A stretch of 47,107 bases of DNA from an uncultured Erysipelotrichaceae bacterium (GCA_902800905.1 CADCGC010000003.1:102291-149397), one strand, 5' to 3'. Numbered from the stretch's first letter, positions 24,856-34,727 are shown. Notes: a model not told the origin generated them from the sequence alone. Numbers and translations are program-made.

Positions 24856-27800
24856 CTATTTCGCTACAATCCTAAAGGTATAAAGGGTTGAATTTCCGTT
24901 TATATCTGTGACTAAGTAAGTCAATATGTAAAGTCCCTTTTCTGGGAATGAAATGGTGTTATTTTTAACATCTTTCACAGTTCCATCTGGACAATATAAG
25001 TAACAATTAACAGTGGCTGTTGATGGGTTATCATTATCAGAAACCGTGTATTCTGGTAATTTAAGTGTACTGCCAACACTTACAGATTCTGGCATATCTG
25101 ATTTGAAAATTAACGTTGGTTTAATGTCATCATAAACAGCAATGACAAAGACACGTTCAGCGTAATTTCCACATGCATCTTCTGTGGAATAAGTAACAAT
25201 GTAAGTTCCACAGTTGTTAAGAGTAATTGAACGCGCCTCATCACAACTTGTTTCGCCCATAATTATATTTCCGTTTTCATCTTTTACACTTACAGTGAGT
25301 TCCGCGATAGAGTTAAGGACGTCATAAGCAAAAGCAGAAGGAAGTTCCACTGTTGTTCCTTGTGAAACACGAGAAATGACAACACCATTAACGACGATGT
25401 CTGGTTCTTGAATGTCATTACGAGAGGTTCTGATGCTTTGGTTATTGATACGAGTCATCATAATTTCAAAATTACCATCTTCGATTCCATTAACAGCAAA
25501 TGAGAAATAAACGTTTCCAGAGGTAAAGCCTGTAAATGTTTCACCATTTTCATAATTAGTAATTGAGGTAACAATTGCTTTTGTTGCGTCCACTAATTCG
25601 TGTGTGCTGTTGCTATAAGAAATACGTAAAACATTATCACTACCAGTGTTGATAGGATATTCTTCTGACGAACCATTGATTGAGCAGAATAAACGTTCAA
25701 TTCCAAGAGCAGAATCGTAATGATATGTATAAGTTAATAACACTGTTTGATTAGCGTTTCCTGAATCACGTAAACGAATATTCATACTAGAGAAAGAAAA
25801 TTTCTCTTTAGATAAATTCATATCAATGAGGAGACTAGATGAATCAATCTGACGGACAAATTCAAATGACATAGTGTCATCTCCATTAGAAGAGAAAAGT
25901 AATCCGTTTGAAGACGCTGACACATCTGCGTTTTCATATAAGAAGAAGGAACCAATATATCCAGAAGTGCCAGTTTTTAGTTGAATAATTGGAACCTCGT
26001 AATCTGTAGAAGAAACATGATTATCATAAGAGAACAAAACATTAATTAACGCTTTTGGATTTGATTCGTCATATGAAGGAACATAAATCAAATCGCTTCC
26101 AATAACCTTTTCTCCACTCGCGTCTTTAACTGTAATTGTGGCAGAAATGACATGAGGTTGATAATTCTCATCATAATAAACTCCACTAAGCGCGTTAAAT
26201 CTAAATGGATCCCCTTTAATAAAGGCGCTTGGTAGCACTAAAAGATTTTCATCATAAATAATGTTTTCACTTCTATGGATAGAAACGTTTTGCACTAAGT
26301 GTTCAACATTTCCAAGATAATCAGTCACAGAATAATCGATAGAGTAACTAGAAGATGGCTCTAACGCTTTGAATCTCATGTTATTAACTGGAATATCTTT
26401 TCCTTCTAAAGTTGAAACACGAATATTCAAAGATAAATTACCACTACCACCGCCATAAATAGCTTTTGGAAGTGCGACTTCTTGTCCATAAATAATTTCA
26501 GAAGGAAGAGTAGATGAAAGAGAAATAGAAAGAGGTTCTAAGGAGTTAGAAGCAGTTACTAAAACCTCTTCTCTTGCTTCATTATTGAAGACATCTTTAA
26601 CAATATAGATAATGCGATATGTACCAGATTTAGTTGGAACAAAACTGTTATTTGAAATAGCTACTTGCTCATTATCTGGGTCATAAACCTCAATTGTTTT
26701 TAATCCAACAGTAGAAGAAGAATCTTCGACAGAAAAATCAAATAACGGATAGGAAACGCCAACTTTTGCATTTGGAGCGATATAGCTTTCACTCATGGAA
26801 TCATAAGAGAACGCACTATGATCAATAGAAATGGTTGGTTGTTCTATATCATTAATGAATTCACCATCTAATTTTGTGCCATCAATATCGGTAACAAAGA
26901 TATCGGCGGTATTAGAAATACCTTTTCCATAAAAACTAAGATAAACTTCTCCGTTTTTGAAGCCTTTCCATGGGATATTGCCGCCACTTAATGTCGCGTC
27001 ATCTGTTTTGAGATTGTAAATTAACCATGGAACCATGAGTTTTGCATAATCATCTCCAGGTAATTCATTATGTCCGGTTAACCACGCTGGACGAGAATAC
27101 AAGGACCCTGTATTGTTATCGAAATAAAGTGGGAATCCCATATCTTTAAATTCAGTGCCATTAGCAATGGAGGTGAAGTTACAATAACTTTGGAATCCAC
27201 CTTCTTCATGAGATGTCGCGTTATCAACACTTCTCTTAGTGGTCCTAAAGTTGTAATTATAGCCAACATAAGCTCCTTGAGTTGACGCTTTTGCGCGGAC
27301 TAAACAACCGCTACTGAAGTAGTTAAGATAACGCAAACGAATAGTAATGTAGTTACTTTCATCGTGAGCGTCTGTTAATTGAACATATAAAGCATCTAAA
27401 TCATTTAATCCTTGAGCTTTTGGTTGAACATATAATCTAGCAATTTCCTTATTCAAAGATTGATCAGAAAGAGAAGCATCATAAGCATAATTATTTAAGT
27501 TGATAATCTTGTTATAGCGGACTACTTCATTATTTTTCAAAGAAATCTTGAGACCTTTAATCTCATTATTTGTTGTCATTTCATCAAACGAAGAATTGTT
27601 TGAACTAAATAGTGTGGAGATATTCTTTTGCACAATATAAGAACGATATAAAGGTGTTGGTTCAGAGGCAACATCATATTCCACTGTATAATAGCCTTCT
27701 TGTTCAATAGTGAAAGGAAGTTCCATCTTTTCAGAAAGAGGAGAATAAACATTAGCGATATAACTAACGGTGCGTCCTCCTTTAACAAATTCAATTTCTG

Positions 27801-29154
27801 GAACTTTGAATTGTTCACCAATACGTAAAATTGGATTAGATTCTTTTTCGTTTATGGCAATGCGTCCATCTACTACAACAGTTTTCGCCATTGTTTCATT
27901 AAAAGCGTCATTAGAATATATGAATGTATATGTTCCTTTTTCAGTAAATGTGAATTCTTGGCCAGTCTTTTCTTTTAAGTGGTTGTTATAAACTTCTCCA
28001 TCTTTTCGGATAGTGACATCACAGTTAAAGGAAGTTAAGTTGGTGCCTAGATTGGTTTCGATTGTCGCATTTGGAACAATAATTTTTTTACCCATTCCAT
28101 AATGAGAAGAAAAATCTACTTCACTAAAGACAAGTGATGTTTCACCTTTGTTTAACGCTAATAGTTTTATGTATGTATAGGCTTTAAGGCCATTTTTGTC
28201 ATAAGAATAATAAAGATAATATTCACCTTTTGCTGATGGGGTGAATTGTCTATTAGAAATAGCAATTTGGTTGCCGCTTCTATCATAAATAGAGACAACA
28301 ACATCGTTTCCATCTAATTCTCCGCTTGTTGGAGAAACAATTGATGGCATAGGAATCAAATAAGATTCACCAACAACAGCGTTGGTTTTAATGTGCGTGT
28401 TGATACTTGGAGAAACGCTTTCAAGCGAATTGTTAGAAAGGTCATAGCCAGCAAAGGAATATAGGAGTAAATCTCCGCATCCGTTAGCGTTGATATTATC
28501 AAAGATAATGGAAATATCATAATCATCAAAAGACGAAAGATTGTTATAGAGGTATTTTCCATCATTATATGGTTTCTTGAAGTCCCAAACATCATGGTAA
28601 TCAGAATCTTCAAGTCTTGTTTGTACTTTCAAATTATATGGATCAAAAAGCAAATCAATACTACTATCAACATCGACTTTAGTGTATCTTCCTTCACTAT
28701 TAGCGATTCCGGTAAAACCATATTGTTTTCCAGTTGACCATTCACTTTCGTAATAATTGTTACCAACAACCTGTCCGTCATAGCAAACCGCGACATAGTA
28801 ATAGTTGGAGTAGATATATGTCTTAATTGAGAATTGTTCTTTTGTGGTTCTCTCAGTAAATAAAAGCGAGAATTCTTTGAGATCAATATTTCCTAAATCA
28901 TTTTCCACCGGTTTAACTGAAGTGGCAAAAACACCAGAATAAGAATTGTTGAAACTGATAGACGCTCCACTTTCATAACCATATAAGAGAAGGCCTCTTT
29001 TTCCATTTTCATCCGCATATTTGGCTTTAGTTTTAATTGAAACATCTAAATCTTCAGAAATTGATGATGCCTTTATGGATTGACCTAGTGAGCAACCAAT
29101 AACGAAAAGAAGTGAGATGGTTGGAATGATGTGGAAGAAACGTTTTTTCATCAT
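24856..29154 (-). CDS. Giant lipoprotein with repeated Ig-like and jelly-roll domains
   Basis: A 1432-residue lipoprotein (lipobox VIGC, Cys21). Three similar sets can be traced: a LamG-like beta-sandwich (~30-235, ~520-750 and ~1065-1245), each ending with a phrase such as GEVYLSFYGKGI or GNVYFSFAVNGI, followed by Ig-like domains with recurring SYLIP/VSVYD and G.Y.L.YS patterns, some like cadherin/DUF5011 repeats. No catalytic motif is visible. It overlaps the permease gene upstream by 4 bp, so it is made with the transporter. A surface scaffold that captures large glycans is the likeliest role. No LPXTG or transmembrane anchor is present at the C-terminus. Confidence 0.75.
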   Translation of the reverse strand: MMKKRFFHIIPTISLLFVIGCSLGQSIKASSISEDLDVSIKTKAKYADENGKRGLLLYGYESGASISFNNSYSGVFATSVKPVENDLGNIDLKEFSLLFTERTTKEQFSIKTYIYSNYYYVAVCYDGQVVGNNYYESEWSTGKQYGFTGIANSEGRYTKVDVDSSIDLLFDPYNLKVQTRLEDSDYHDVWDFKKPYNDGKYLYNNLSSFDDYDISIIFDNINANGCGDLLLYSFAGYDLSNNSLESVSPSINTHIKTNAVVGESYLIPMPSIVSPTSGELDGNDVVVSIYDRSGNQIAISNRQFTPSAKGEYYLYYSYDKNGLKAYTYIKLLALNKGETSLVFSEVDFSSHYGMGKKIIVPNATIETNLGTNLTSFNCDVTIRKDGEVYNNHLKEKTGQEFTFTEKGTYTFIYSNDAFNETMAKTVVVDGRIAINEKESNPILRIGEQFKVPEIEFVKGGRTVSYIANVYSPLSEKMELPFTIEQEGYYTVEYDVASEPTPLYRSYIVQKNISTLFSSNNSSFDEMTTNNEIKGLKISLKNNEVVRYNKIINLNNYAYDASLSDQSLNKEIARLYVQPKAQGLNDLDALYVQLTDAHDESNYITIRLRYLNYFSSGCLVRAKASTQGAYVGYNYNFRTTKRSVDNATSHEEGGFQSYCNFTSIANGTEFKDMGFPLYFDNNTGSLYSRPAWLTGHNELPGDDYAKLMVPWLIYNLKTDDATLSGGNIPWKGFKNGEVYLSFYGKGISNTADIFVTDIDGTKLDGEFINDIEQPTISIDHSAFSYDSMSESYIAPNAKVGVSYPLFDFSVEDSSSTVGLKTIEVYDPDNEQVAISNNSFVPTKSGTYRIIYIVKDVFNNEAREEVLVTASNSLEPLSISLSSTLPSEIIYGQEVALPKAIYGGGSGNLSLNIRVSTLEGKDIPVNNMRFKALEPSSSYSIDYSVTDYLGNVEHLVQNVSIHRSENIIYDENLLVLPSAFIKGDPFRFNALSGVYYDENYQPHVISATITVKDASGEKVIGSDLIYVPSYDESNPKALINVLFSYDNHVSSTDYEVPIIQLKTGTSGYIGSFFLYENADVSASSNGLLFSSNGDDTMSFEFVRQIDSSSLLIDMNLSKEKFSFSSMNIRLRDSGNANQTVLLTYTYHYDSALGIERLFCSINGSSEEYPINTGSDNVLRISYSNSTHELVDATKAIVTSITNYENGETFTGFTSGNVYFSFAVNGIEDGNFEIMMTRINNQSIRTSRNDIQEPDIVVNGVVISRVSQGTTVELPSAFAYDVLNSIAELTVSVKDENGNIIMGETSCDEARSITLNNCGTYIVTYSTEDACGNYAERVFVIAVYDDIKPTLIFKSDMPESVSVGSTLKLPEYTVSDNDNPSTATVNCYLYCPDGTVKDVKNNTISFPEKGLYILTYLVTDINGNSTLYTFRIVAK

Positions 29155-30065
29155 CCTTTAATTCCTCCATCAGAAAGGTTGCCCATTATTTTATTCTTAA
29201 CGCAAAGGAATAAAACAAAAATTGGGATAAAGACCGCAAAAGATGCTCCAAGAATAACTGGAACCGAATTTGCTAGTTTTTCTGGAACACTATTATTAGT
29301 TAGTAATCCATATAGGCCGACAGAAGCAGTTGGGTGTGACTTTAAGAACATATATGGGGTTTCAAAATCATTCCAATAAACAATAAAGTTCAAAAGGAAG
29401 ACTGTTCCAAATAGTGTTCCTACAAGTGGTAACATAATGGTAAAGAACACGCGGAAATGGTTTGCACCATCAATGAAAGCCGCTTCCGCGTATTCCCATG
29501 ATATTTTCTTGAATGCTGCGTAGAAGATAAAGTAATAAACATTACAAAAGCCAAACTTCATAATCCATGTTCCCACTACTGTGTTATAGATATGAAGGAC
29601 ATCTCTAGTAACAATAATCATTGATGAAAGATTTCCAACAATTGGAAGAATGGTGACAACAATAACCATATAGTTGATGAAAGATGATACTTTGCCAGGA
29701 TATTTGGCTGTGCAGTACGCCATAACAGCAGTCGCAAATGTTTGTGCCAAAGCACCACCAATTGAATAAAGGAATGAGTTTCCAAATAAATCGTAAATAG
29801 TGAATTTCATCTTTCCGGCTTTGAAATAGAAATCAGTGAAAAGCGATTGATAATTCTTACCTGTTAATCCATCAAAAATATTGAAAGGTTCTTCAATCAC
29901 ACCATAATGGTCACGGAAAGAAGAGATGAGTCCCCATAAGAAGAGGACAAGTAAAATAGCAGAAAAGACTACTAATACGATTAAAGTAATTATTTCAAAA
30001 ACGGAAATCTGAGATGGTTTATGCGATTTAATTTTCATATTAATCTCAGTCCTCCCTCGGTCCAA
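29151..30065 (-). CDS. CUT1 sugar ABC transporter permease (MalG type)
   Basis: A 304-residue membrane protein with six predicted transmembrane helices, beginning with ITLIVLVVFSAILLVLFLWG. The cytoplasmic EAA loop that docks the ATPase is clear (EAAFIDGANHFRVFFTIMLPL region near 195-215). It pairs with the permease encoded just upstream, whose reading frame overlaps it by 20 bp, and with the binding protein. The ATPase partner is encoded ~14 kb downstream in the same operon. The substrate is probably an oligosaccharide. Confidence 0.93.
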   Translation of the reverse strand: MDRGRTEINMKIKSHKPSQISVFEIITLIVLVVFSAILLVLFLWGLISSFRDHYGVIEEPFNIFDGLTGKNYQSLFTDFYFKAGKMKFTIYDLFGNSFLYSIGGALAQTFATAVMAYCTAKYPGKVSSFINYMVIVVTILPIVGNLSSMIIVTRDVLHIYNTVVGTWIMKFGFCNVYYFIFYAAFKKISWEYAEAAFIDGANHFRVFFTIMLPLVGTLFGTVFLLNFIVYWNDFETPYMFLKSHPTASVGLYGLLTNNSVPEKLANSVPVILGASFAVFIPIFVLFLCVKNKIMGNLSDGGIKG

Positions 30066-30969
30066 ATTTAAGCATCAAGTTCCTTACCAAAATGGTAATC
30101 GGCGCTAAAACAAGTGTTAACATGATGCCTAAAGCGGATGTTTGATAATAAGAAGCCTCAACGTTTGGAGTAGCTCCTTCTTGAATGTTGCGGAAAATGA
30201 AATAACCAAGAGTTTGAAGTTCGGCAGGTGCGTTAATACCAAAGAATGTGAATAAGAACGCTTGGTTTGTGACTATACCCGCCATAAAAATAATGAGAAG
30301 AGAAACAATTGTTCCCCAAATTTGAGGAATAATGACATGGATGAAAATGCGGAATTCCGACGCTCCATCGATTTTTGCGGCTTCTATCACAGAAGGGGAA
30401 GCTTGACTCATCGCATTGATATAAATCAAAAGGTTCCCAGAAAAGTTCACTAATAAATAGAAGACAATCAACATTGGCTGGCGTGCTTCACTATATTCAA
30501 GTGATATTGGAGCGGTCGTAAAAATTGATGACATTCCATAGTTCACAAAAGCTTTATACATAATGGCTAAAGCAGAAATACAGATGATACTAGGAATGAA
30601 AGAAATAACTTTAAAGAATTGTGAAAGATGGAATTTCTTGTAAATGTAATAGGAAATGCATAAAGAGATTGGAATCGCTAAAAGAGTGACTCCAAAATAG
30701 ATCATCGAATTTTTAAGGCAAACACCCAAAATAGGAAGGGTCTGCTTTGTAAACCATCCTTCAAAGTTACTTAATGATAGCGTTGTTGAAAAGGTCAATG
30801 TGTTATATTCCTGGAACGCCATCAAGATGCTGTTAAAGTTCACTACGACATAGAAAATTAAAAATTGAAGAAGTGGAAGGGCTACCATAACGCAATAGAA
30901 AACAGTAGAGCTTCTGTCTATCTTCTTTTTTGTTGTTTTTGTAACTGGTTTAGTCGCAGTCATTTTCAT
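30046..30969 (-). CDS. CUT1 sugar ABC transporter permease (MalF type)
   Basis: A 307-residue inner-membrane permease with about six helices and the EAA loop EAAKIDGASEFRIFIHVI near residues 195-212. It has a short basic N-terminal tail (KPVTKTTKKKIDRS) before the first helix. Heterodimer partner of the MalG-type permease encoded next; the genes overlap, which supports coupled synthesis. It starts 8 bp after the binding-protein stop. Confidence 0.93.
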   Translation of the reverse strand: MKMTATKPVTKTTKKKIDRSSTVFYCVMVALPLLQFLIFYVVVNFNSILMAFQEYNTLTFSTTLSLSNFEGWFTKQTLPILGVCLKNSMIYFGVTLLAIPISLCISYYIYKKFHLSQFFKVISFIPSIICISALAIMYKAFVNYGMSSIFTTAPISLEYSEARQPMLIVFYLLVNFSGNLLIYINAMSQASPSVIEAAKIDGASEFRIFIHVIIPQIWGTIVSLLIIFMAGIVTNQAFLFTFFGINAPAELQTLGYFIFRNIQEGATPNVEASYYQTSALGIMLTLVLAPITILVRNLMLKFGPRED

Positions 30970-30977
30970 AAAATTTG

Positions 30978-32744
30978 TTATTTATTGTAGTTATAAATAT
31001 TGATGAAATACTGTTCAGATGTTTGTGGGTCTTTCTTTTTATTCCAGTCGTTAAAATTCATGACTGGATTACCACCAACTGGTTGTTCTTTACCATCTTT
31101 ATCAATATAAGTGGCTTTATAACCATAGGAGGCATAGTCTAATTCAAGAACATGTTCCTTAGCGAAATTAGAAAGTGGAAGCCAAGGAATTGTAATGGTG
31201 TTTGTGTTGTTTGCTATTTCCCACGCTACTTTTCCGTAATAAGACATCTTGGAATATGTTTCATTTGAAAGATTATATTGAAGTGCACGTTTTGAACTTG
31301 TATACAAAGTATATGTTTCTAAAGCGTGATCAGATTGTAAAAAAGAAAGGAATGTTTTAGCAACTTTGAGATTATCTTCTGGAATGTAGTTATTAACAAA
31401 CATTAAAGAACGTCTATCACTGACACGAACATTTGGAGTTCCAATTTTGTCTTTTGTAGCTTTTGGAAGAATATATGGGGAGAATTTCGCATCTTTTTGA
31501 GTTCCTGGAGAGAAGAAGTCGCTCGCTTCGCGGAACCACCATCCACCTTCAACAATAAATCCAATGTCACCAATAGTTTTATGGTTTTGTGGATTGATGA
31601 AATATTCTTGTGCATCTGTATAACTTGTTTGCCATGATTTTGAATAGTAGTTACCATCTTCAATGAGATATTGTGCAAAATCAAGAGCTTCAAGTTTTCC
31701 TTTTTGAAGATGTAAATCAGCATAGTTATTAGCGGCGATAGTTTTTGTTTCAACAACTGGGTTGCCATTTGAATCACGCTCAATAGCGTTTCCGTTTAAT
31801 TTCACAAGATTCGTTGCAGTTCCTCCGAGTTTAAGGTTGTTCATGAATTGATTTGCACCTTCGTTATTTGCCCAAACATCATTAAGAAGACTCGTTAAAT
31901 AATCAGTACATGTAGAGTTCCAAATAAATGGGGTGACTCCACTATTTTTCATCATAATGAGAAGAGCACGGAAGTCTTTATAAGTTGCTGGTAGTCCATC
32001 ATCGATAGAATAGTTGACACCATCAATCGTGCCGGTTTTTCCATCAGGACCATATGAACGTTCATCCGAGGTATTACTAATAAATAAACTATAAAGTTTA
32101 TCTAAAGCTTCTTCTTTAGCTTCTTTGTCTGCATCATCTTTATTTAAAATGTCAAAATCGGCCTCCGTAAATTCATCTGCACTGGCGTCTTTTTTAAAGA
32201 ACAATTTTTTCTTTTCGAAAAGAGAAACATTATATTGAAGACCGACATTTGTTTCAAATAATGGAATTCCATAATATTTGCCATTATATTGATAGAACGA
32301 ACGATAGAGATCGCTCATTTTATCGGAAATCTTGCGGTTAGTTTCTTTTGTTTCATTACCGGTAACCGCATAATCATTCACAACATCCGAGATATCTTTC
32401 ATAACACCTTTAGACATATAGGTGTAATAATCGGTGTCTTCTTGAATGAAAATGTGATTTGAGTTACCTGGAATGCTCTCATATCCGGTATTCTTTTTGT
32501 CATATTCCTTAATGATTTGGACACCTAAACGACCTGTTTGGAAAGAAACATCGGCAAAAGCTTCTTCGAATTCTTCACAAAGTTTGTCTAGCCATTCGCT
32601 TCCAAATCCACCGTTTGTATATTTAATACGAAGTTGTGTCATTGTTTCATCAACTTCTTCTTCATCCACTTTTCCACAACTCGCAAGAGAAGTTAATGAT
32701 GCTAGTGTGACTACACTTAATGCTAATAATTCTTTTGTTTTCAT
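30978..32744 (-). CDS. Sugar-binding lipoprotein of the CUT1 importer
   Basis: A 588-residue family 1 extracellular solute-binding lipoprotein (lipobox LASC, Cys23). RIKYTNGGFGSEWLDKLCEEFE is a typical opening of this class, and YNGKYYGIPLFETNVGLQYNVSLF and IGDIGFIVEGGWWFREA are recognisable middle blocks. It is larger than the usual ~430 residues, as often seen for binding proteins for big oligosaccharides in gut Firmicutes. It lies between GH130 and the permease genes, completing the importer. The sugar bound cannot be read from the sequence. Confidence 0.9.
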   Translation of the reverse strand: MKTKELLALSVVTLASLTSLASCGKVDEEEVDETMTQLRIKYTNGGFGSEWLDKLCEEFEEAFADVSFQTGRLGVQIIKEYDKKNTGYESIPGNSNHIFIQEDTDYYTYMSKGVMKDISDVVNDYAVTGNETKETNRKISDKMSDLYRSFYQYNGKYYGIPLFETNVGLQYNVSLFEKKKLFFKKDASADEFTEADFDILNKDDADKEAKEEALDKLYSLFISNTSDERSYGPDGKTGTIDGVNYSIDDGLPATYKDFRALLIMMKNSGVTPFIWNSTCTDYLTSLLNDVWANNEGANQFMNNLKLGGTATNLVKLNGNAIERDSNGNPVVETKTIAANNYADLHLQKGKLEALDFAQYLIEDGNYYSKSWQTSYTDAQEYFINPQNHKTIGDIGFIVEGGWWFREASDFFSPGTQKDAKFSPYILPKATKDKIGTPNVRVSDRRSLMFVNNYIPEDNLKVAKTFLSFLQSDHALETYTLYTSSKRALQYNLSNETYSKMSYYGKVAWEIANNTNTITIPWLPLSNFAKEHVLELDYASYGYKATYIDKDGKEQPVGGNPVMNFNDWNKKKDPQTSEQYFINIYNYNK

Positions 32745-32746
32745 AT

Positions 32747-33760
32747 CTATACCCCTTTTAGAGTTTTGAACTCGTTAAGTAATTCTTCTAATGAAACAGT
32801 TGCTACAGAAACATATTTGTCTGCACATCCATAATAAACGTAAAGAACGCCATCTTTTAATACGGCTCCAGTTGGAAAAACACACCCATTATAAAGACCG
32901 CCATCACATTCGTATGGTTGATCTGGTTCCATCACAAAGTTCTTGGTTCTTGCAATAATTTTTTTAGGGTCATCCTTATCAAGAAGAAGAACACCAACAC
33001 GATATTTTTTGTCTTCTTTACTAACGCCGTGATAGATGAAAAGCCAGCCTTCATCAGTTTCGATTGGAGGACAACTAGCCCCAACTTTGTAACTTTCCCA
33101 GTCTTCTTCGCCTTTATATAAAGTTTCAGCGGCTCCCCATTCTAAAAGGTCATCACTGAACGCTATTTTCATAGAATATTCTTCATCAATAGCTGGTCTA
33201 GAAATCCTAACGAATTTTCCGTTAATCCTTCTTGGGAAAATAACAACATCACGATCATCAACTCTGCTATCGGTAATCCTACCAAGACGGACATAATGAA
33301 CAAAATCTTTTGTCATAGCAAGATAAGTGACAGTGTGATTGTTACGATAAAAAGAAGGAACTGTTTCTTTTTGCGGTTCAAACCACTGCGCTCTTTCTTC
33401 TTTGAAGTTTGGGAGCCAATATCTTCCAGGGCAAAACGCTCTAGCAGCGTATGTTATATAATAATAGTCATCAATTTTAACAATTCTTGGATCTTCAACG
33501 CATCCACCATCAATTTCGGATTCTGCTGGGCTGAAAACTGGATAATCAAAAGAACGAGCAAAATTAAATCCGTCTGTACTCGTTGCAAGACCTAAACTAA
33601 TTTTGTGTTTGATGTCATCACCAGCCGCACGATAAAGCATTACGAACCTTTTGTTTTCGTGATCATAAATCACACCTGGGTTAAGCACACAAAAATTTTC
33701 CCACGGATGATTCTTCAACGGCGAAAGAATCGGATTGTTTTTGTATTTGTTAAATTTCAT
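32747..33760 (-). CDS. GH130 beta-mannoside phosphorylase
   Basis: A 337-residue cytoplasmic five-bladed beta-propeller enzyme of GH130. Conserved elements are NPGVIYDHENKRFVMLYRA (27-45), CVEDPR (87-92) with Asp90 as the proposed proton donor, RDVVIFPRRING, the phosphate-contact region ISRPA, WLFIYHGV and VFPTGAV. GH130 enzymes phosphorolyse beta-1,4-mannosyl bonds, for example Man-GlcNAc or Man-Glc, giving mannose-1-phosphate. As the promoter-proximal gene it should be strongly expressed. Together with GH94 and fucosidase it suggests Man-GlcNAc-type substrates; which subfamily is not certain. It has almost no untranslated leader. Confidence 0.9.
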   Translation of the reverse strand: MKFNKYKNNPILSPLKNHPWENFCVLNPGVIYDHENKRFVMLYRAAGDDIKHKISLGLATSTDGFNFARSFDYPVFSPAESEIDGGCVEDPRIVKIDDYYYITYAARAFCPGRYWLPNFKEERAQWFEPQKETVPSFYRNNHTVTYLAMTKDFVHYVRLGRITDSRVDDRDVVIFPRRINGKFVRISRPAIDEEYSMKIAFSDDLLEWGAAETLYKGEEDWESYKVGASCPPIETDEGWLFIYHGVSKEDKKYRVGVLLLDKDDPKKIIARTKNFVMEPDQPYECDGGLYNGCVFPTGAVLKDGVLYVYYGCADKYVSVATVSLEELLNEFKTLKGV

Positions 33761-33773
33761 GGTTTTATTTGCA

Positions 33774-33802
33774 ATTATATTTTACCAAACACATTTAAGT
33801 AA
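33774..33802 (-). promoter_or_regulatory. Promoter of the sugar operon
   Basis: TTACTT (33802-33797) and TATAAT (33779-33774), 17 bp apart, precede the GH130 ATG by only 14 bp after the -10. The start site would fall 7-8 nt before the ATG, and no Shine-Dalgarno is visible. The divergent AraC gene lies 100 bp away, so its protein probably binds this interval, but no clear direct repeat stands out. Confidence 0.5.
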
Positions 33803-33851
33803 TTAAATTATCATTTTATATACAAAAATTTCTTTTTTGTTTCATTTAGTG

Positions 33852-33857
33852 TAGAAT
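33852..33857 (+). promoter_or_regulatory. -10 box of the AraC-type regulator gene
   Basis: TAGAAT (33852-33857) ends 6 bp before the GTG start at 33864, placing the transcription start at or next to the start codon. The upstream in-frame TAG (33852-33854) rules out an earlier start. No ribosome binding site exists, so the mRNA is probably leaderless. Confidence 0.4.
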
Positions 33858-33863
33858 ATATGC

Positions 33864-34727
33864 GTGAGAATACTTACTTTTGATCACGATAATAACAATG
33901 CTTACACGATTAATTTTCAGAGTAAGATTGATTTTACTTACCACATAAATACATACGACTTTCCACTAGTGCATTCTCATAAAGATTACTGGGAATTTAC
34001 TTTAGTAACAGGTGGAAAAATCATCAATAAAAGCAACCATGGCGTTAGAGAGTGCGGTCCTAACTCACTCTTTGTTTCTAACCCCGATGATGTTCACTGT
34101 CTTATAAACGCCAAGCAAGAGGATGGAGAAAAACTCCGCTACATCAACATAATTGTTAGAGAAAGCAGGCTTCTTAAACTATTAGAATCTTTCTCTCCAT
34201 CATTCATTTCGTTTTTGAAACAGGATAAAGAAGTTCATCCGTTCCCTGATTCCTATGAAATGGAAATTGAAAATGTCTTTCACCGCATCAAATTAATTGA
34301 GAAAGATAATTGCGATTTATATAACGATATGGTGTGTTCCGCTCTTCTTATCATTCTTCGTTTTCTTTTAGATTGCTCTCATAAGAATAATGAAATCAAT
34401 GAATGGGTTGCGGAATTATATGAAAAAATGCGCTCACCAGACTTCATCAAACTCAATGTTGATGGTCTTTGTGAGGCAATGGATTATTCTCGACCTCAGA
34501 TGAACCGATTAATGAAAAAATATCTCAATACCACTCCGCACGATTTCCTTGTGGATTGTAAATTAAGATATGCTGAAGGTCTACTTCAAGCTAGTGATAT
34601 GAACTTACAAGAAATTGTAGAGGCAGTCGGCTATTCATCTTTTTCTGCCTTTATTCGCAACTTCAAAAGTAAATATCATTACACTCCGATTAGTTATAAG
34701 AAAAGAATTCAAAATAAACCTTTATGA
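33864..34727 (+). CDS. AraC-family transcriptional regulator
   Basis: A 287-residue regulator and the only clear plus-strand protein gene in the first 46 kb. The N-terminal cupin-like sensor (~1-150) has VHSHKDYWEFTLVTGG; the C-terminal double helix-turn-helix (~190-285) has LNVDGLCEAMDYSRPQMNRLM and LQEIVEAVGYSSFSAFIRNFK, the AraC signature. It starts with GTG and lacks a ribosome binding site. Divergent placement from GH130 indicates control of the sugar operon, presumably activation when the glycan-derived inducer binds. Its 3' end overlaps the convergent ABC gene by 19 bp. Confidence 0.92.
   Translation: MRILTFDHDNNNAYTINFQSKIDFTYHINTYDFPLVHSHKDYWEFTLVTGGKIINKSNHGVRECGPNSLFVSNPDDVHCLINAKQEDGEKLRYINIIVRESRLLKLLESFSPSFISFLKQDKEVHPFPDSYEMEIENVFHRIKLIEKDNCDLYNDMVCSALLIILRFLLDCSHKNNEINEWVAELYEKMRSPDFIKLNVDGLCEAMDYSRPQMNRLMKKYLNTTPHDFLVDCKLRYAEGLLQASDMNLQEIVEAVGYSSFSAFIRNFKSKYHYTPISYKKRIQNKPL

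Noticed and set aside
31403-31783. A 126-codon frame inside the sugar-binding protein gene
   Set aside because: It runs on the same strand in another frame of a well-supported gene, with no start signal or domain.
32918-33802. Plus-strand frames opposite the GH130 gene
   Set aside because: They are shadows of GH130 with biased composition (Phe/Ile/Asn) and no start signals.
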